Shown: one piece after another, positions 26,322-36,505 of the stretch
Position numbering within the stretch: position 1 is the stretch's first letter
Layout: every line of letters starts with the position of its first letter
DNA from: Xanthobacteraceae bacterium
GTDB lineage: Bacteria > Pseudomonadota > Alphaproteobacteria > Rhizobiales > Xanthobacteraceae
Assembly (NCBI GenBank): GCA_030037895.1
Contig: JASHPW010000040.1
Coordinates: 1 to 44,699, forward strand
Length of the DNA stretch: 44,699 bases
Direction: 5' to 3'
Notes under the pieces: generated by a model
Databases searched by the model: none
Told to the model about the DNA's origin: nothing
The model's input: the letters and a program-made list of their open reading frames with translations, nothing else
Program-made: the position numbers and the translations under genes

Positions 26322-27194
26322 GTGATCAACTGGGGCAATTTTATCTCGCAGGTGTTCAACGGGGTGGTGCTCGGCGCACTTCTAGCGCTGATTTCGTCCG
26401 GCCTGACGATCATTTACGGCACGCTCGGCATCCTCAATCTCGCCCATGGCGCGATGTTCATGCTCGGCGGCTATGCCGGCTGGCTCGCATATACCTATAC
26501 AGGCTCGTTCATCGTCGCCGTCATTGCGGGCTCCCTGTTCGTCATGCTGGTCGGGGTGGTGATGGAGCGGGTCATCATCCGCCACTTCTATTCCAGGCCG
26601 CATGAAGACCAACTCTTGGTCACCTTCGGTCTCGGTATCGTGTTCGTGGAGACTATCCGTTTCTTCTTCGGCAGCCTGTCGAAGACGGTGCCGCCGCCGC
26701 ACGTTTTTGCCGGAATAACCTCGCTTGGCTTCATGTTCTATCCGACCTACCGCTTGGCCGTGGTTGTCATCGTGGCGTTGGCGCTGCTGGCGCTCTATCT
26801 GATGCTCTATCGCACGCGGCTCGGTATGATCGTGCGCGCCGGCATCGAGGATTCGATCATGGTCGATTCGCTCGGCATCAACGTCTACAGGATCTTCATG
26901 TCGGTGTTCGGCATTGGCGCCATGGCGGCGGGCTTCGCCGGCATCGTCAACGCACCGGTCGTCTCGATCGCTCCCGACGTCGGCGAAGGAATCCTGGTGC
27001 AAACCTTCGTGGTCGTCGTCATCGGCGGCGTCGGCTCGTTCCCGGGCGCGGTGCTGGGCGGCTTCATCGCCGGCGAGATCATCAGCATAACGTCGATGTT
27101 CAACCCGGGATATTCCTATGTCATGCTTTTCGTGGCGATGACGCTGGTGCTGGTGCTTCGTCCCTATGGCCTGCTTGGCACCGCCGGCCGCTAA
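26322..27194 (+). CDS. livH: LIV-type ABC transporter permease (LivH-like)
   Basis: A 290-residue inner-membrane permease with about eight hydrophobic segments. It starts VLGALLALISSGLTIIYGTL and NLAHGAMFMLGGYAGW, which is the LivH signature (G(L/M)(T)I(I/V)YG...NLAHG), and has the coupling EAA-like region around DSLGINVYRIFMSVFGIG. The C-terminus, VVVIGGVGSFPGAVLGG, is typical. The GTG at 26322 has only a weak ribosome binding site. It is followed 17 nt later by the livM-livG fusion. The gene symbol reflects family, not proven leucine transport. Confidence 0.9.
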   Translation: MINWGNFISQVFNGVVLGALLALISSGLTIIYGTLGILNLAHGAMFMLGGYAGWLAYTYTGSFIVAVIAGSLFVMLVGVVMERVIIRHFYSRPHEDQLLVTFGLGIVFVETIRFFFGSLSKTVPPPHVFAGITSLGFMFYPTYRLAVVVIVALALLALYLMLYRTRLGMIVRAGIEDSIMVDSLGINVYRIFMSVFGIGAMAAGFAGIVNAPVVSIAPDVGEGILVQTFVVVVIGGVGSFPGAVLGGFIAGEIISITSMFNPGYSYVMLFVAMTLVLVLRPYGLLGTAGR

Positions 27195-27211
27195 TTGAAC
27201 ACGATCGCTCG

Positions 27212-29106
<1,895 letters not shown>

Positions 29107-29110
<4 letters not shown>

Positions 29111-29805
29111 GCTTGCTCGAGGTCAAGGACCTGAACACCTATTATGGGGATTCCCACATCCTCTTCAACGTCTCGCTCAATGTGAAGCGCAACGAGGTGG
29201 TGGCGCTGCTCGGTCGCAACGGCGCCGGCAAGAGCACGACCTTGAAGAGCCTGATGGGCGTCGTGACCCCGCGCACCGGTTCCATCGTGTTCGACGGCGC
29301 CGAGATCAGCGGCCAAAAGAGCCATCTCATCGCGCAGGCGGGCATGCAGCTCGTGCACGAGGAACGCCGCATTTTCGGCAGCCTGAACGTCGAAGAGAAT
29401 CTCATCCTTGCCGGATTGACGGCGCCGAACCGCTGGCCGCTCGAGCGCGTCTACGCGATGTTTCCGCGGCTGAAGGAACGGCGGACGAGCCGCGGCACCG
29501 ACCTGTCCGGCGGCGAGCAGCAGATGCTGGCGATCGCGCGCGCGCTGGTGCGCGAGCCGAAAATCCTCTTGCTCGACGAACCGTTCGAGGGGTTGGCACC
29601 GATCATCGTGCGCGATCTGCTCACCACGTGCCGCGCGCTGGCCGAGGCCGGGCAGACCATCCTGGTGGTGGAGCAGAACATCACGGCGGCGATGACGCTC
29701 GCCGACCGCGTTTACGTCCTCAATAACGGCCACATCGTCGAAACGTTCACCGCCGAGGCGGTGCGCGGGCAGCCCGAGTTGCTGCATCGCCATCTCGGCG
29801 TATGA
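29107..29805 (+). CDS. livF: LIV-type ABC transporter ATPase (LivF-like)
   Basis: A 232-residue ATPase: Walker A LLGRNGAGKSTTLKSLMG, signature DLSGGEQQMLAIARAL, Walker B ILLLDEPFEGLAP, and switch VVEQNITAAM. VHEERRIFGSLNVEENL (the (V/P).(E/D)RR.F..L.V.EN segment) marks the LivF branch. The ATG at 29107 overlaps the TGA of livMG (ATGA), so the two halves are translationally coupled. It pairs with the LivG half of the fusion to make the ATPase heterodimer. Confidence 0.93.
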
Positions 29806-29914
29806 AAGCGGCGCGGCGCGCGCGGCACTCGCAAATTGACAAACCGGCGTGAAGCGACCGACCTTCGCCGGTGCGACACGCCACAGGCAATAGGCAATCT
29901 CCGGGGCCCCTATC

Positions 29915-31516
29915 ATGGCGCTCACCGATACCACGACCGCCGCGCGGACGCCGCGCCAGTACGCGCTGCGCGACCTGTCGGCGCGCGAGATCGCGCGACT
30001 CATCGCCGTCGGCGAACTCTCCGCCGCCGAAGTCGTGGAGCGCTTCATCACCCGGCTCGCCGCGGTGAACGAATGGCTCAACGCCGTCGCCGTCGAACTC
30101 TTCGACAGCGCCCGCAGGACCGCCGCCAAGGTCGACAAGGCGGTGTCGCGAGGTGAAAAACTGGGACCGCTCGCCGGACTTCCGGTCACCATCAAGGAAT
30201 GCTTCGACCTCGTCGGCACCGCATCGACCTTCGGTCTCCCGACACGCCGCGACCTGCGCGAAAGCGCGGACGACCCCTATGTGGCGGCGCTGCGCGCCGC
30301 GGGCGCCATCCCGATCGCCAAGAGCAACGTGCCGCAGCTTCTCATCTTCACCGAATCCGACAATCCGCTCTACGGGCGGAGCAACAATCCATGGGATCTG
30401 GAAAGATCCTGCGGCGGCAGCAGCGGCGGCGAAGCGGCGCTCATCGCCGCCGGCGCCTCGCCGCTCGGCCTCGGCAACGACATCGGCGGCTCTCTGCGCG
30501 TTCCCGCGGCATTCTGCGGGATCGCTTCGATCCGACCGACCGCGGGCCGCACACCCGATCGTTGCGGCCACGGCTTGCCGACCGGTCAACGCGGTATCGT
30601 CGCCCAGGTTGGCCCGCTGGCGCGTCATGTCGAGGACCTGACCATGGCGCTGCGGCTGCTCGATCGGGCCCGTGATCCATTCCTCGACCCCGGGCCGGAA
30701 TTGGCAGACCCCGCCGACGTCGATATCGGCGGCTTGCGCTTTGCGACATTCACGGACGACGGTGAGTTCCCGGTTGCCCCGGCGGCAAGGCGCGCCGTCG
30801 CCGAAGCCGCGGAAATCCTGACCGCGGCCGGGGCAAAGTCGGTCGAGTGGCAGAAGCCTTCGCTGAGCCGCGCGAGCGACCTCCTCTTCGCTTGCCTTTC
30901 CGCCGATCGCGGCCAAGCTTTCCGGCGCCTGTTGCGCGGCAATAAGATCGACCCGCGCATCCGTTCGCTTCTCTTGACCGCGGGCATGCCGGCGTGGTTG
31001 CGCGGCATTGCGGCGTTCGCGCTCAATGTCATGGGCCAGCGGCGCTCGGCCGCGACCATGCGGCGCTTTGCTTGCGGCAGCGCCGACGCCTATTGGCGGA
31101 CGGTCGAGGCGATCGCGGATTTCCGCCGCGATCTCTTGTCCTCGCTCGAACAGGCCGACGGCGGTCCGATCGACCTCATACTGTGTCCCGCTTATGCGGT
31201 GCCGGCGCAGCGCCATGGCGCAAGTCTGCTGATGCCGCTGCCCGGCGCCTATGCCCCGCTCGCCAATGTCAGCGGCTTTCCGGCCGGCATCGTGCCGGTC
31301 ACGCGCGTACAGCCCGGTGAAGAAAGCGACCGCCGGGTCGGCCTCGATCAGGTCGACCGGGTCGCTCGTGAAAGCGAGCGCGGCAGCGCCGGCTTGCCGA
31401 TTGCCGTGCAGGTGATCGCGCGGCCTTGGCGCGACCATGTCGCGCTCGCCGCCATGGCGGTGATCGAGGCCGAGGCGAGAAAACGACCCGACTACCCGGC
31501 CCGGCCGCCTTTGTGA
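29915..31516 (+). CDS. amidase (amidase signature family)
   Basis: A 533-residue hydrolase of amide bonds. The Ser-cisSer-Lys triad can be placed: K94 in VTIKECFDLV, the cis-Ser in RSCGGSSGGEAALIAAG (about 169/170) and the nucleophile S193 in NDIGGSLRVPAAFCG. The middle part (residues about 240-420) is family-typical in length; the C-terminal GLPIAVQVIARPWRDHVALA is the usual closing motif. It lies between two LIV-type importers, one upstream on the same strand (109 nt gap after livF) and one convergent. It may hydrolyse an imported amide or an amide intermediate; the substrate is not readable. Confidence 0.9.
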   Translation: MALTDTTTAARTPRQYALRDLSAREIARLIAVGELSAAEVVERFITRLAAVNEWLNAVAVELFDSARRTAAKVDKAVSRGEKLGPLAGLPVTIKECFDLVGTASTFGLPTRRDLRESADDPYVAALRAAGAIPIAKSNVPQLLIFTESDNPLYGRSNNPWDLERSCGGSSGGEAALIAAGASPLGLGNDIGGSLRVPAAFCGIASIRPTAGRTPDRCGHGLPTGQRGIVAQVGPLARHVEDLTMALRLLDRARDPFLDPGPELADPADVDIGGLRFATFTDDGEFPVAPAARRAVAEAAEILTAAGAKSVEWQKPSLSRASDLLFACLSADRGQAFRRLLRGNKIDPRIRSLLLTAGMPAWLRGIAAFALNVMGQRRSAATMRRFACGSADAYWRTVEAIADFRRDLLSSLEQADGGPIDLILCPAYAVPAQRHGASLLMPLPGAYAPLANVSGFPAGIVPVTRVQPGEESDRRVGLDQVDRVARESERGSAGLPIAVQVIARPWRDHVALAAMAVIEAEARKRPDYPARPPL

Positions 31517-31547
31517 GCGCGGACCTGTGCCGCAACACCCGCGCGAT

Positions 31548-31573
31548 GTGACCGGATTGCGCTCCAGGCGCAA
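31548..31573. repeat. remnant of the palindromic intergenic repeat
   Basis: ATGTGACCGGATTGCGCTCC then AGGCGC closely matches the right end of the element at 26215-26245 (TGTGATCGGATTGCGCTCTAGGC) with two differences. It fills the gap between the convergent ends of the amidase and the second livF. Confidence 0.5.
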
Positions 31574-32266
31574 TTAAACAACCAGCAGATCGAGGAAGTT
31601 CGCGCCAGCGCCAAGCTCGGTCGTCGTTCCGGCGGCGACGACCTCGCCGCGCTGCATCACTATCACCCGTTGGCAGATGCGCATCGCCAATTCGGGATTC
31701 TGGTCCACCAGGATAAGTGCGAGGCCGCTTTCGTGCGTTGCGGTCAGCAGGGCCTGGGTCAGGTCCTGGACGATCGAGGGCTGCAAGCCCTGCGACAATT
31801 CGTCGACGATGAGCAGGCGCGGTCCGGTTGCCAACGCGCGCGCGATGGCAAGTTGCTGCTGTTGGCCGCCGGAGAGCGTACCCGCCGGCTGATCGGCGAG
31901 TTCCTCAAGCGCGGGGAAGAGCTGATAGACGTCCAGTTCGCTCTTTGCGTAGGCAGAAAGCCGCGCCAAGCGGATGTTCTCGGCCACTGTGAGGCGCGCA
32001 AACACGCCGCGGTCGTCGGGGACATAGGTGATGCCGAGCCGCGCGAACGCCCGCGGATTGCGCGGCGGCTGTGGCCGCTCGTCGACCCGCACCTCGCCGG
32101 CAAAGCGGTCGGCTAGGCCAACGAGGGTGCGCAAGAGCGTGGTCTTGCCCATTCCGTTGCGGCCGAGCACCGCGAGAGTCTCGCCGGTGTCGAGATCGAA
32201 GGAGACATCCTTGACGATGTGGATCGCTCCGTATCCACCGCCGACATTATGGGCCGAGAAGAGCAT
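31574..32266 (-). CDS. livF: LIV-type ABC transporter ATPase (LivF-like), second system
   Basis: A 230-residue ATPase: Walker A VLGRNGMGKTTLLRTLVG, signature TLSGGQQQQLAIARAL, Walker B LLIVDELSQGLQP (with ELSQGL where DEP.EGL is usual) and VDQNPELAM where the switch His is replaced by Gln, as in many LivF proteins. TYVPDDRGVFARLTVAENI marks the LivF branch. It is the last gene of the leftward operon livH-SBP-livMG-livF and starts 3 nt after the end of livMG. Confidence 0.92.
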   Translation of the reverse strand: MLFSAHNVGGGYGAIHIVKDVSFDLDTGETLAVLGRNGMGKTTLLRTLVGLADRFAGEVRVDERPQPPRNPRAFARLGITYVPDDRGVFARLTVAENIRLARLSAYAKSELDVYQLFPALEELADQPAGTLSGGQQQQLAIARALATGPRLLIVDELSQGLQPSIVQDLTQALLTATHESGLALILVDQNPELAMRICQRVIVMQRGEVVAAGTTTELGAGANFLDLLVV

Positions 32267-32269
32267 GGC

Positions 32270-34036
32270 TCACGCGAGCCCCAAATAGGCGCGGCGCACT
32301 TCGGCATTTGCGGACACCTGGTCCATGGTCCCTTCGCTGATCACTCTGCCGCGATGCAGGCAGATGACGCGATCCGCCAGATCGCGCACGATCTCCATGT
32401 CATGCTCGACGCAGACGATCGCGCAGCCGACCTGATCGCGCAGCGTGCGCAGCGTTTTGGCGAGCGCGTCCGCTTCGTGGCGCGCCAGCCCTGCGGCCGG
32501 CTCGTCGAGCAGCAGGACGGCCGGCTGCGAGCACAGCGCCATGGCGATTTCGAGCGAGCGGCGATCGCTGAGCGAGAGCATCTCGACACGCCGGCCGGAA
32601 TAATCACGTTCGAGCCGCGCGTAAGCATCGGGCAGCGGGACCGCCATGCCCGCTTCCTGGCGGGCGAGAATGAGATGCTCGGCCACCGTCAAACCGGGGA
32701 ACAAGCTTGGGATCTGGAAGGTGCGCGCCAGTCCGGCCGCGACGCGGCGATGCGGCGGCGCGGTGTCGATGCGCTCGCCGCGCAGCGTCACCGTCCCGGC
32801 GTCACAGCCGATCGCGCCCGACAGGATATTCAGGAGCGTGGTCTTTCCGGCGCCATTCGGGCCGATCAAGCAGACGATCTCGCATGCTTCGACGCGAAGG
32901 TCTGCGCCGTCAAGTGCGGTGTTGCCGGCAAAGCGTTTGACGATGGCCGCGGCCGTCAAGACCTCGCCGGTATCCGGCGGCCGCGGCGAATGCGATTCCG
33001 CGGCGCCTTTGGGCGTCGTATCAGCGAGCTGCGGACCGGTACGAAATACGCCGGCGATTCCGTTGGGCACCAGCAAGACCGAAAGAATGAACAGGACGCC
33101 GAGCATCAGCAGGTAGGAATTGCCCATCGAGCTCGCCAGCGCATCCTGACCATAGGTCAAGGCCACGGCGCCGACGAACGGCCCCAGCAGGGTGGCCCTG
33201 CCGCCCACCGCCACCCACACCAGCACTTGCGTCGAGAGCACGATGCCGACGCGGTCGGGGCTGACGCTCGACATCCACGGCGCCGACAAGCAGCCGGCGA
33301 TCGCCGAGATGACGGCGCTGAGCGTGAAGGCGACCACGCGCTCGCGGAAGATCGGGATGCCGAGATGTTCGGCGCGGCGGTCGTTGAGCCGGATCGCGGT
33401 CAGCCGATTGCCCAAGGGCCGGCGCAAAACGAAGAACCATAACAGCACGACAACGCAATTCGTGGCGACGAAGCAGGTATAATAGTACGAGTAGGTCGAC
33501 GTGAGCGGCGGCACATAGAGACCCGAGCTGCCACCGGTCACCGACCACCAATCGCGCGCCACTTTCTCGGCGAGCAAAGTGATGGCGAGCGTGAGCACCG
33601 CCATGGTCGAGGGATTGGTGACGCGGCGCAAGCCGACCGCCGCGGTGAAGGCGCCGAGGATCGCCGCCAGCGCGACGCCGATCACGCCGCCGACGAGCGC
33701 CGTGCCGTGCCGGACCAACGCGACCGCCACGCCGTACGTGCCGAGCCCGAAGAACACCGCCTGGCCGATGGAGATGATGCCGGTGCGGCCCCAGGCGAGA
33801 TCGAGCCCAACGGCGAATAATCCATAGGTCAGGCCGAGCCCGATCAGCCCGACCTTGAACTCGCTAAGATAGAACGGGCAAAGCGCGGCGGCGATAAAAA
33901 GCGCCAAGCCGATGACGCGACCGGAATTGAGCATCCCGGTCGCGCCGAACTCGCGCCGCAAAATTTTCACCTGAAAGGCACGCCAAGTCTTTGCTGCTAT
34001 GATTGGATTGTGGACCATATTGTCCGTGCGTGCCAT
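32270..34036 (-). CDS. livMG: fused LIV-type permease-ATPase (LivM-LivG), second system
   Basis: A 588-residue fusion of the same architecture as the one at 27212-29110 but clearly different in sequence. The permease half includes GLTYGLFAVGLDLAWGRTGI, ISIGQAVFFGLGTYG and GRATLLGPFVGAVALTYGQD. The ATPase half starts near residue 355: Walker A GPNGAGKTTLLN at about 388-398, RTFQIPSLFPGLTVAEHLIL, a weak signature MLSLSDRRSLEIAMAL instead of LSGG, Walker B VLLLDEPAAGLARHE, and VEHDMEIVRDLADR. The LSLSD form is common in LivG. It starts 10 nt after the binding-protein gene. Confidence 0.92.
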   Translation of the reverse strand: MARTDNMVHNPIIAAKTWRAFQVKILRREFGATGMLNSGRVIGLALFIAAALCPFYLSEFKVGLIGLGLTYGLFAVGLDLAWGRTGIISIGQAVFFGLGTYGVAVALVRHGTALVGGVIGVALAAILGAFTAAVGLRRVTNPSTMAVLTLAITLLAEKVARDWWSVTGGSSGLYVPPLTSTYSYYYTCFVATNCVVVLLWFFVLRRPLGNRLTAIRLNDRRAEHLGIPIFRERVVAFTLSAVISAIAGCLSAPWMSSVSPDRVGIVLSTQVLVWVAVGGRATLLGPFVGAVALTYGQDALASSMGNSYLLMLGVLFILSVLLVPNGIAGVFRTGPQLADTTPKGAAESHSPRPPDTGEVLTAAAIVKRFAGNTALDGADLRVEACEIVCLIGPNGAGKTTLLNILSGAIGCDAGTVTLRGERIDTAPPHRRVAAGLARTFQIPSLFPGLTVAEHLILARQEAGMAVPLPDAYARLERDYSGRRVEMLSLSDRRSLEIAMALCSQPAVLLLDEPAAGLARHEADALAKTLRTLRDQVGCAIVCVEHDMEIVRDLADRVICLHRGRVISEGTMDQVSANAEVRRAYLGLA

Positions 34037-34046
34037 CGCGAAGACC

Positions 34047-35273
34047 TTACGCGCCCTCGCACTTCAGGTCGTTTTTGATCAAGCCGACATCCTTGACGAT
34101 CTTGTACAGGCCGCCTTTCTGGATCTGAGTGATGTACATCGGATAGCGGATGTTCATCGTGTCCGGATCGACCTCGAGCGGCTTGTCGGACAAGATCGTC
34201 CTGGCGGTGATGCCCTTGAAGGCATTGAACACCGCCTTCTTGTCGTAGGTGCCGGCCTTCTCGACCGCCGCTTTGATGAAGTCGAACGAATAGTAGGCCG
34301 TGGTGCCGACCAGCGGAATCGGAGCCGGACCGTACTTCTTGTGGTAGGCCGCCTTGAATTTCTCGTTGGCGGCGGTCTTGATGTCCTCGCTGTAGCGCAC
34401 GGCCGCGTATTGGCCGTCCACCGCGTCGCCCATGGCCGGATAGAATTCCGGCTGCAGGTTGACGCCGGTGAGATGCGCGTCCGGCAACAGGCCGAGGCTC
34501 TGCGCCTGCTTGACGAAGCCGATGGCGTCGCCGCCGACCACGCCCGAGAAGATGACGTCGGGCTTGGCCGACTTGATCTTGGCGATCGTGCTCGACCAAT
34601 CGGCAGTGCCGAGCGGGGCGTACAGCTCGTCGACCACCGAGCCGCCGATCTGGGAGATGTAACGCTTGGCGACGGCGAGATAGGCGTGCGGGAAGGAGAA
34701 ATCCGAGCCGATCAGCAGGAACTTCTTGCCGAACTTCTCCGCCATGAACGGCACCAACGGAGCGCACAGATCGAACGAGTTCTCGCCCAACATCACCGTG
34801 GTGGAGTTGCAGAATTTGTACCAGAAGCCGGCCTCGGGGAAAAGCACCGGCACGCCGGCTGCCGCACAGATCTTGCTCGCCACCTCCTCCTCGTCGCCGG
34901 TGATGGTGCCGACGATCATGTCGACCTTTTCTTCCTGGATGAACTTCTTGACCACGGTGCCGCACACCGCCGGGACCGCTTGCGTGTCTTGGGTGATGGC
35001 CTCGACCTTGTGTCCGGCGATGCCGCCGGCGGCGTTGATGGTATCGAGGCCGAGGTTGAAGCCTTTCTGCATTGACGAGCCTTCCGGCGCGACCGGGCCG
35101 GTCAACGGCGCGACGAACCCGATCTTGTAGGGTCGCGGTCCCTTGAAGGCGGCGAATGCGGGCCCGCCAAGAACGGCGGTAGCGGCGATGCCGCCGACGG
35201 CTTGGGTGAATGCACGTCGGGAAAGACGCACAGACAGCATTTTATTCGGTTCCGGTAGCCTACGTTCACTCAT
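34047..35273 (-). CDS. LIV-type ABC transporter substrate-binding protein, second system
   Basis: A 408-residue periplasmic binding protein. The N-terminus SVRLSRRAFTQAVGGIAATA then VLGGPAFA is a twin-arginine-like signal. The mature part has YKIGFVAPLTGPVAPEGSSM, FNLGLDTINAAGGIAGHKVE, DTQAVPAV and VDMIVGTITGDEEEVASKIC, as in amide/urea/amino-acid binding members. ATG 35273 follows GGGAGAAAG and overlaps the TGA of livH by 4 nt. The low similarity to the other binding protein suggests a different ligand. Confidence 0.9.
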   Translation of the reverse strand: MSERRLPEPNKMLSVRLSRRAFTQAVGGIAATAVLGGPAFAAFKGPRPYKIGFVAPLTGPVAPEGSSMQKGFNLGLDTINAAGGIAGHKVEAITQDTQAVPAVCGTVVKKFIQEEKVDMIVGTITGDEEEVASKICAAAGVPVLFPEAGFWYKFCNSTTVMLGENSFDLCAPLVPFMAEKFGKKFLLIGSDFSFPHAYLAVAKRYISQIGGSVVDELYAPLGTADWSSTIAKIKSAKPDVIFSGVVGGDAIGFVKQAQSLGLLPDAHLTGVNLQPEFYPAMGDAVDGQYAAVRYSEDIKTAANEKFKAAYHKKYGPAPIPLVGTTAYYSFDFIKAAVEKAGTYDKKAVFNAFKGITARTILSDKPLEVDPDTMNIRYPMYITQIQKGGLYKIVKDVGLIKNDLKCEGA

Positions 35274-36142
35274 GATGCTTTCTCCCTTGCTGGTTTCCAG
35301 GACCACGAAATGCCCTGGGGTTTGAGAACGATGAAGAGAGCCAACAATCCGAACAGGATGCTCTCGGCAACGGTGATGTTGAGATAAGCTTGCAGCAGCG
35401 TGAAGATGAATTCCACCGCCACGGCTCCGGCCACGGGGCCGGCGAGCGATCCCTGCTTGGAGATCAGCACGGCGAAGAAGGCGGGCGCCAGGAAGGAGAG
35501 CCCCAGCGTGGGATTGATGGCGATGGTGGGCGCGATCAGTGCGCCGGCAAGCACGGCAAGCGCCGTGGCCAGCGAAAAGACCATGGCAAATACGCGCTGC
35601 GGCGAAATGCCGAGCATCGAGGCCATTTCCACATTGTCGATCGACGCCCGCAACCGTAGCCCAAGCGAGGAGCGGTACACCAGGAACAGCAGGATCGCGA
35701 GCAGAACGACGATGCCGAGGACGACGACGATGCGATATTCGGGATAGGCCACACCGCCGACGGTGACGAAGCCCTTAAGCGGCTGGTCGATGCCCTTTTG
35801 TGAAACCGTGAAGATGGTGGCGACGCCTTGTTCCAGCACGATGCCGACGCCCCACGTCGCCAGCAGCGTCGCCATGAAGCCTTTGTCGTAAACCCAGCGC
35901 AGCACGCCGCGCTCGAGAACGAAGCCGAGGAGAAGCCCGATGACGAAGGTGACGAGCAGCGCCACCAGAAACGGCAGGCCGCGTAGCGCATACATCGAGT
36001 AGGCGCCGACCATCATCAGGTCGCCCTGGGCGATGTTGACGATTTTCAGCTCGCCGAGAATCAGGCCCAAGCTGAACGCCACCAGCGCCAGCCCGGCCGA
36101 CACCCATATGAAGTCGAGCAAAATCTGAACCGAACCGCTCAT
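35270..36142 (-). CDS. livH: LIV-type ABC transporter permease (LivH-like), second system
   Basis: A 290-residue permease with about eight membrane segments; VSAGLALVAFSLGLILGELK then IVNIAQGDLMMVGAYSMYAL is the LivH signature with NIAQGD instead of NLAHGD. The coupling region DNVEMASMLGISPQRVFAMV and the C-terminal SILFGLLALFIVLKPQG are typical. I chose ATG 36142 (MSGSVQILLDF), as the upstream part of the open frame is not permease-like. It is first in the operon; unlike the first system, the permease precedes the binding protein. Confidence 0.9.
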   Translation of the reverse strand: MSGSVQILLDFIWVSAGLALVAFSLGLILGELKIVNIAQGDLMMVGAYSMYALRGLPFLVALLVTFVIGLLLGFVLERGVLRWVYDKGFMATLLATWGVGIVLEQGVATIFTVSQKGIDQPLKGFVTVGGVAYPEYRIVVVLGIVVLLAILLFLVYRSSLGLRLRASIDNVEMASMLGISPQRVFAMVFSLATALAVLAGALIAPTIAINPTLGLSFLAPAFFAVLISKQGSLAGPVAGAVAVEFIFTLLQAYLNITVAESILFGLLALFIVLKPQGISWSWKPAREKAS

Positions 36143-36505
36143 CGACCCGACGCTCTTCGCCCGCCTCAGCCATGGCAACGTCGATCTGATGGGCTTGCCG
36201 ACTTCACAAGCATGATCCCCCAGCCCCGCCCGGCGAGCCCACGATATCGCAAGTCGAATGTGCTTCCCAGCCTCGCGCGGCACGAGCTTCTTCGCCGCCT
36301 GCGCCTGATGGGCGGGGCGACCATGGCGATGATGAAGTCGACCTCAGCAACCTCGGATCAGTGGGAAATCCTTGGATATCAGTGGGATAACGTCGCAGCG
36401 GCGGCGATCTTCAGTTCAGTGGGTCCGGCGAAGAGTTGCGCCGTGCCCATCCGGATGTCTGGGGGCGCAGGCGGCTGCATCGGCGTTTTGGAACCGCGCG
36501 CGTCG
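36143..36505. other. intergenic region, no gene seen
   Basis: About 360 nt upstream of the second transporter operon and downstream of the GH15 gene. It holds its promoter presumably. Two short direct repeats, ATCAGTGGGA, lie at 36357-36366 and 36378-36387; I see no operator palindrome or terminator that I would defend. Confidence 0.5.
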
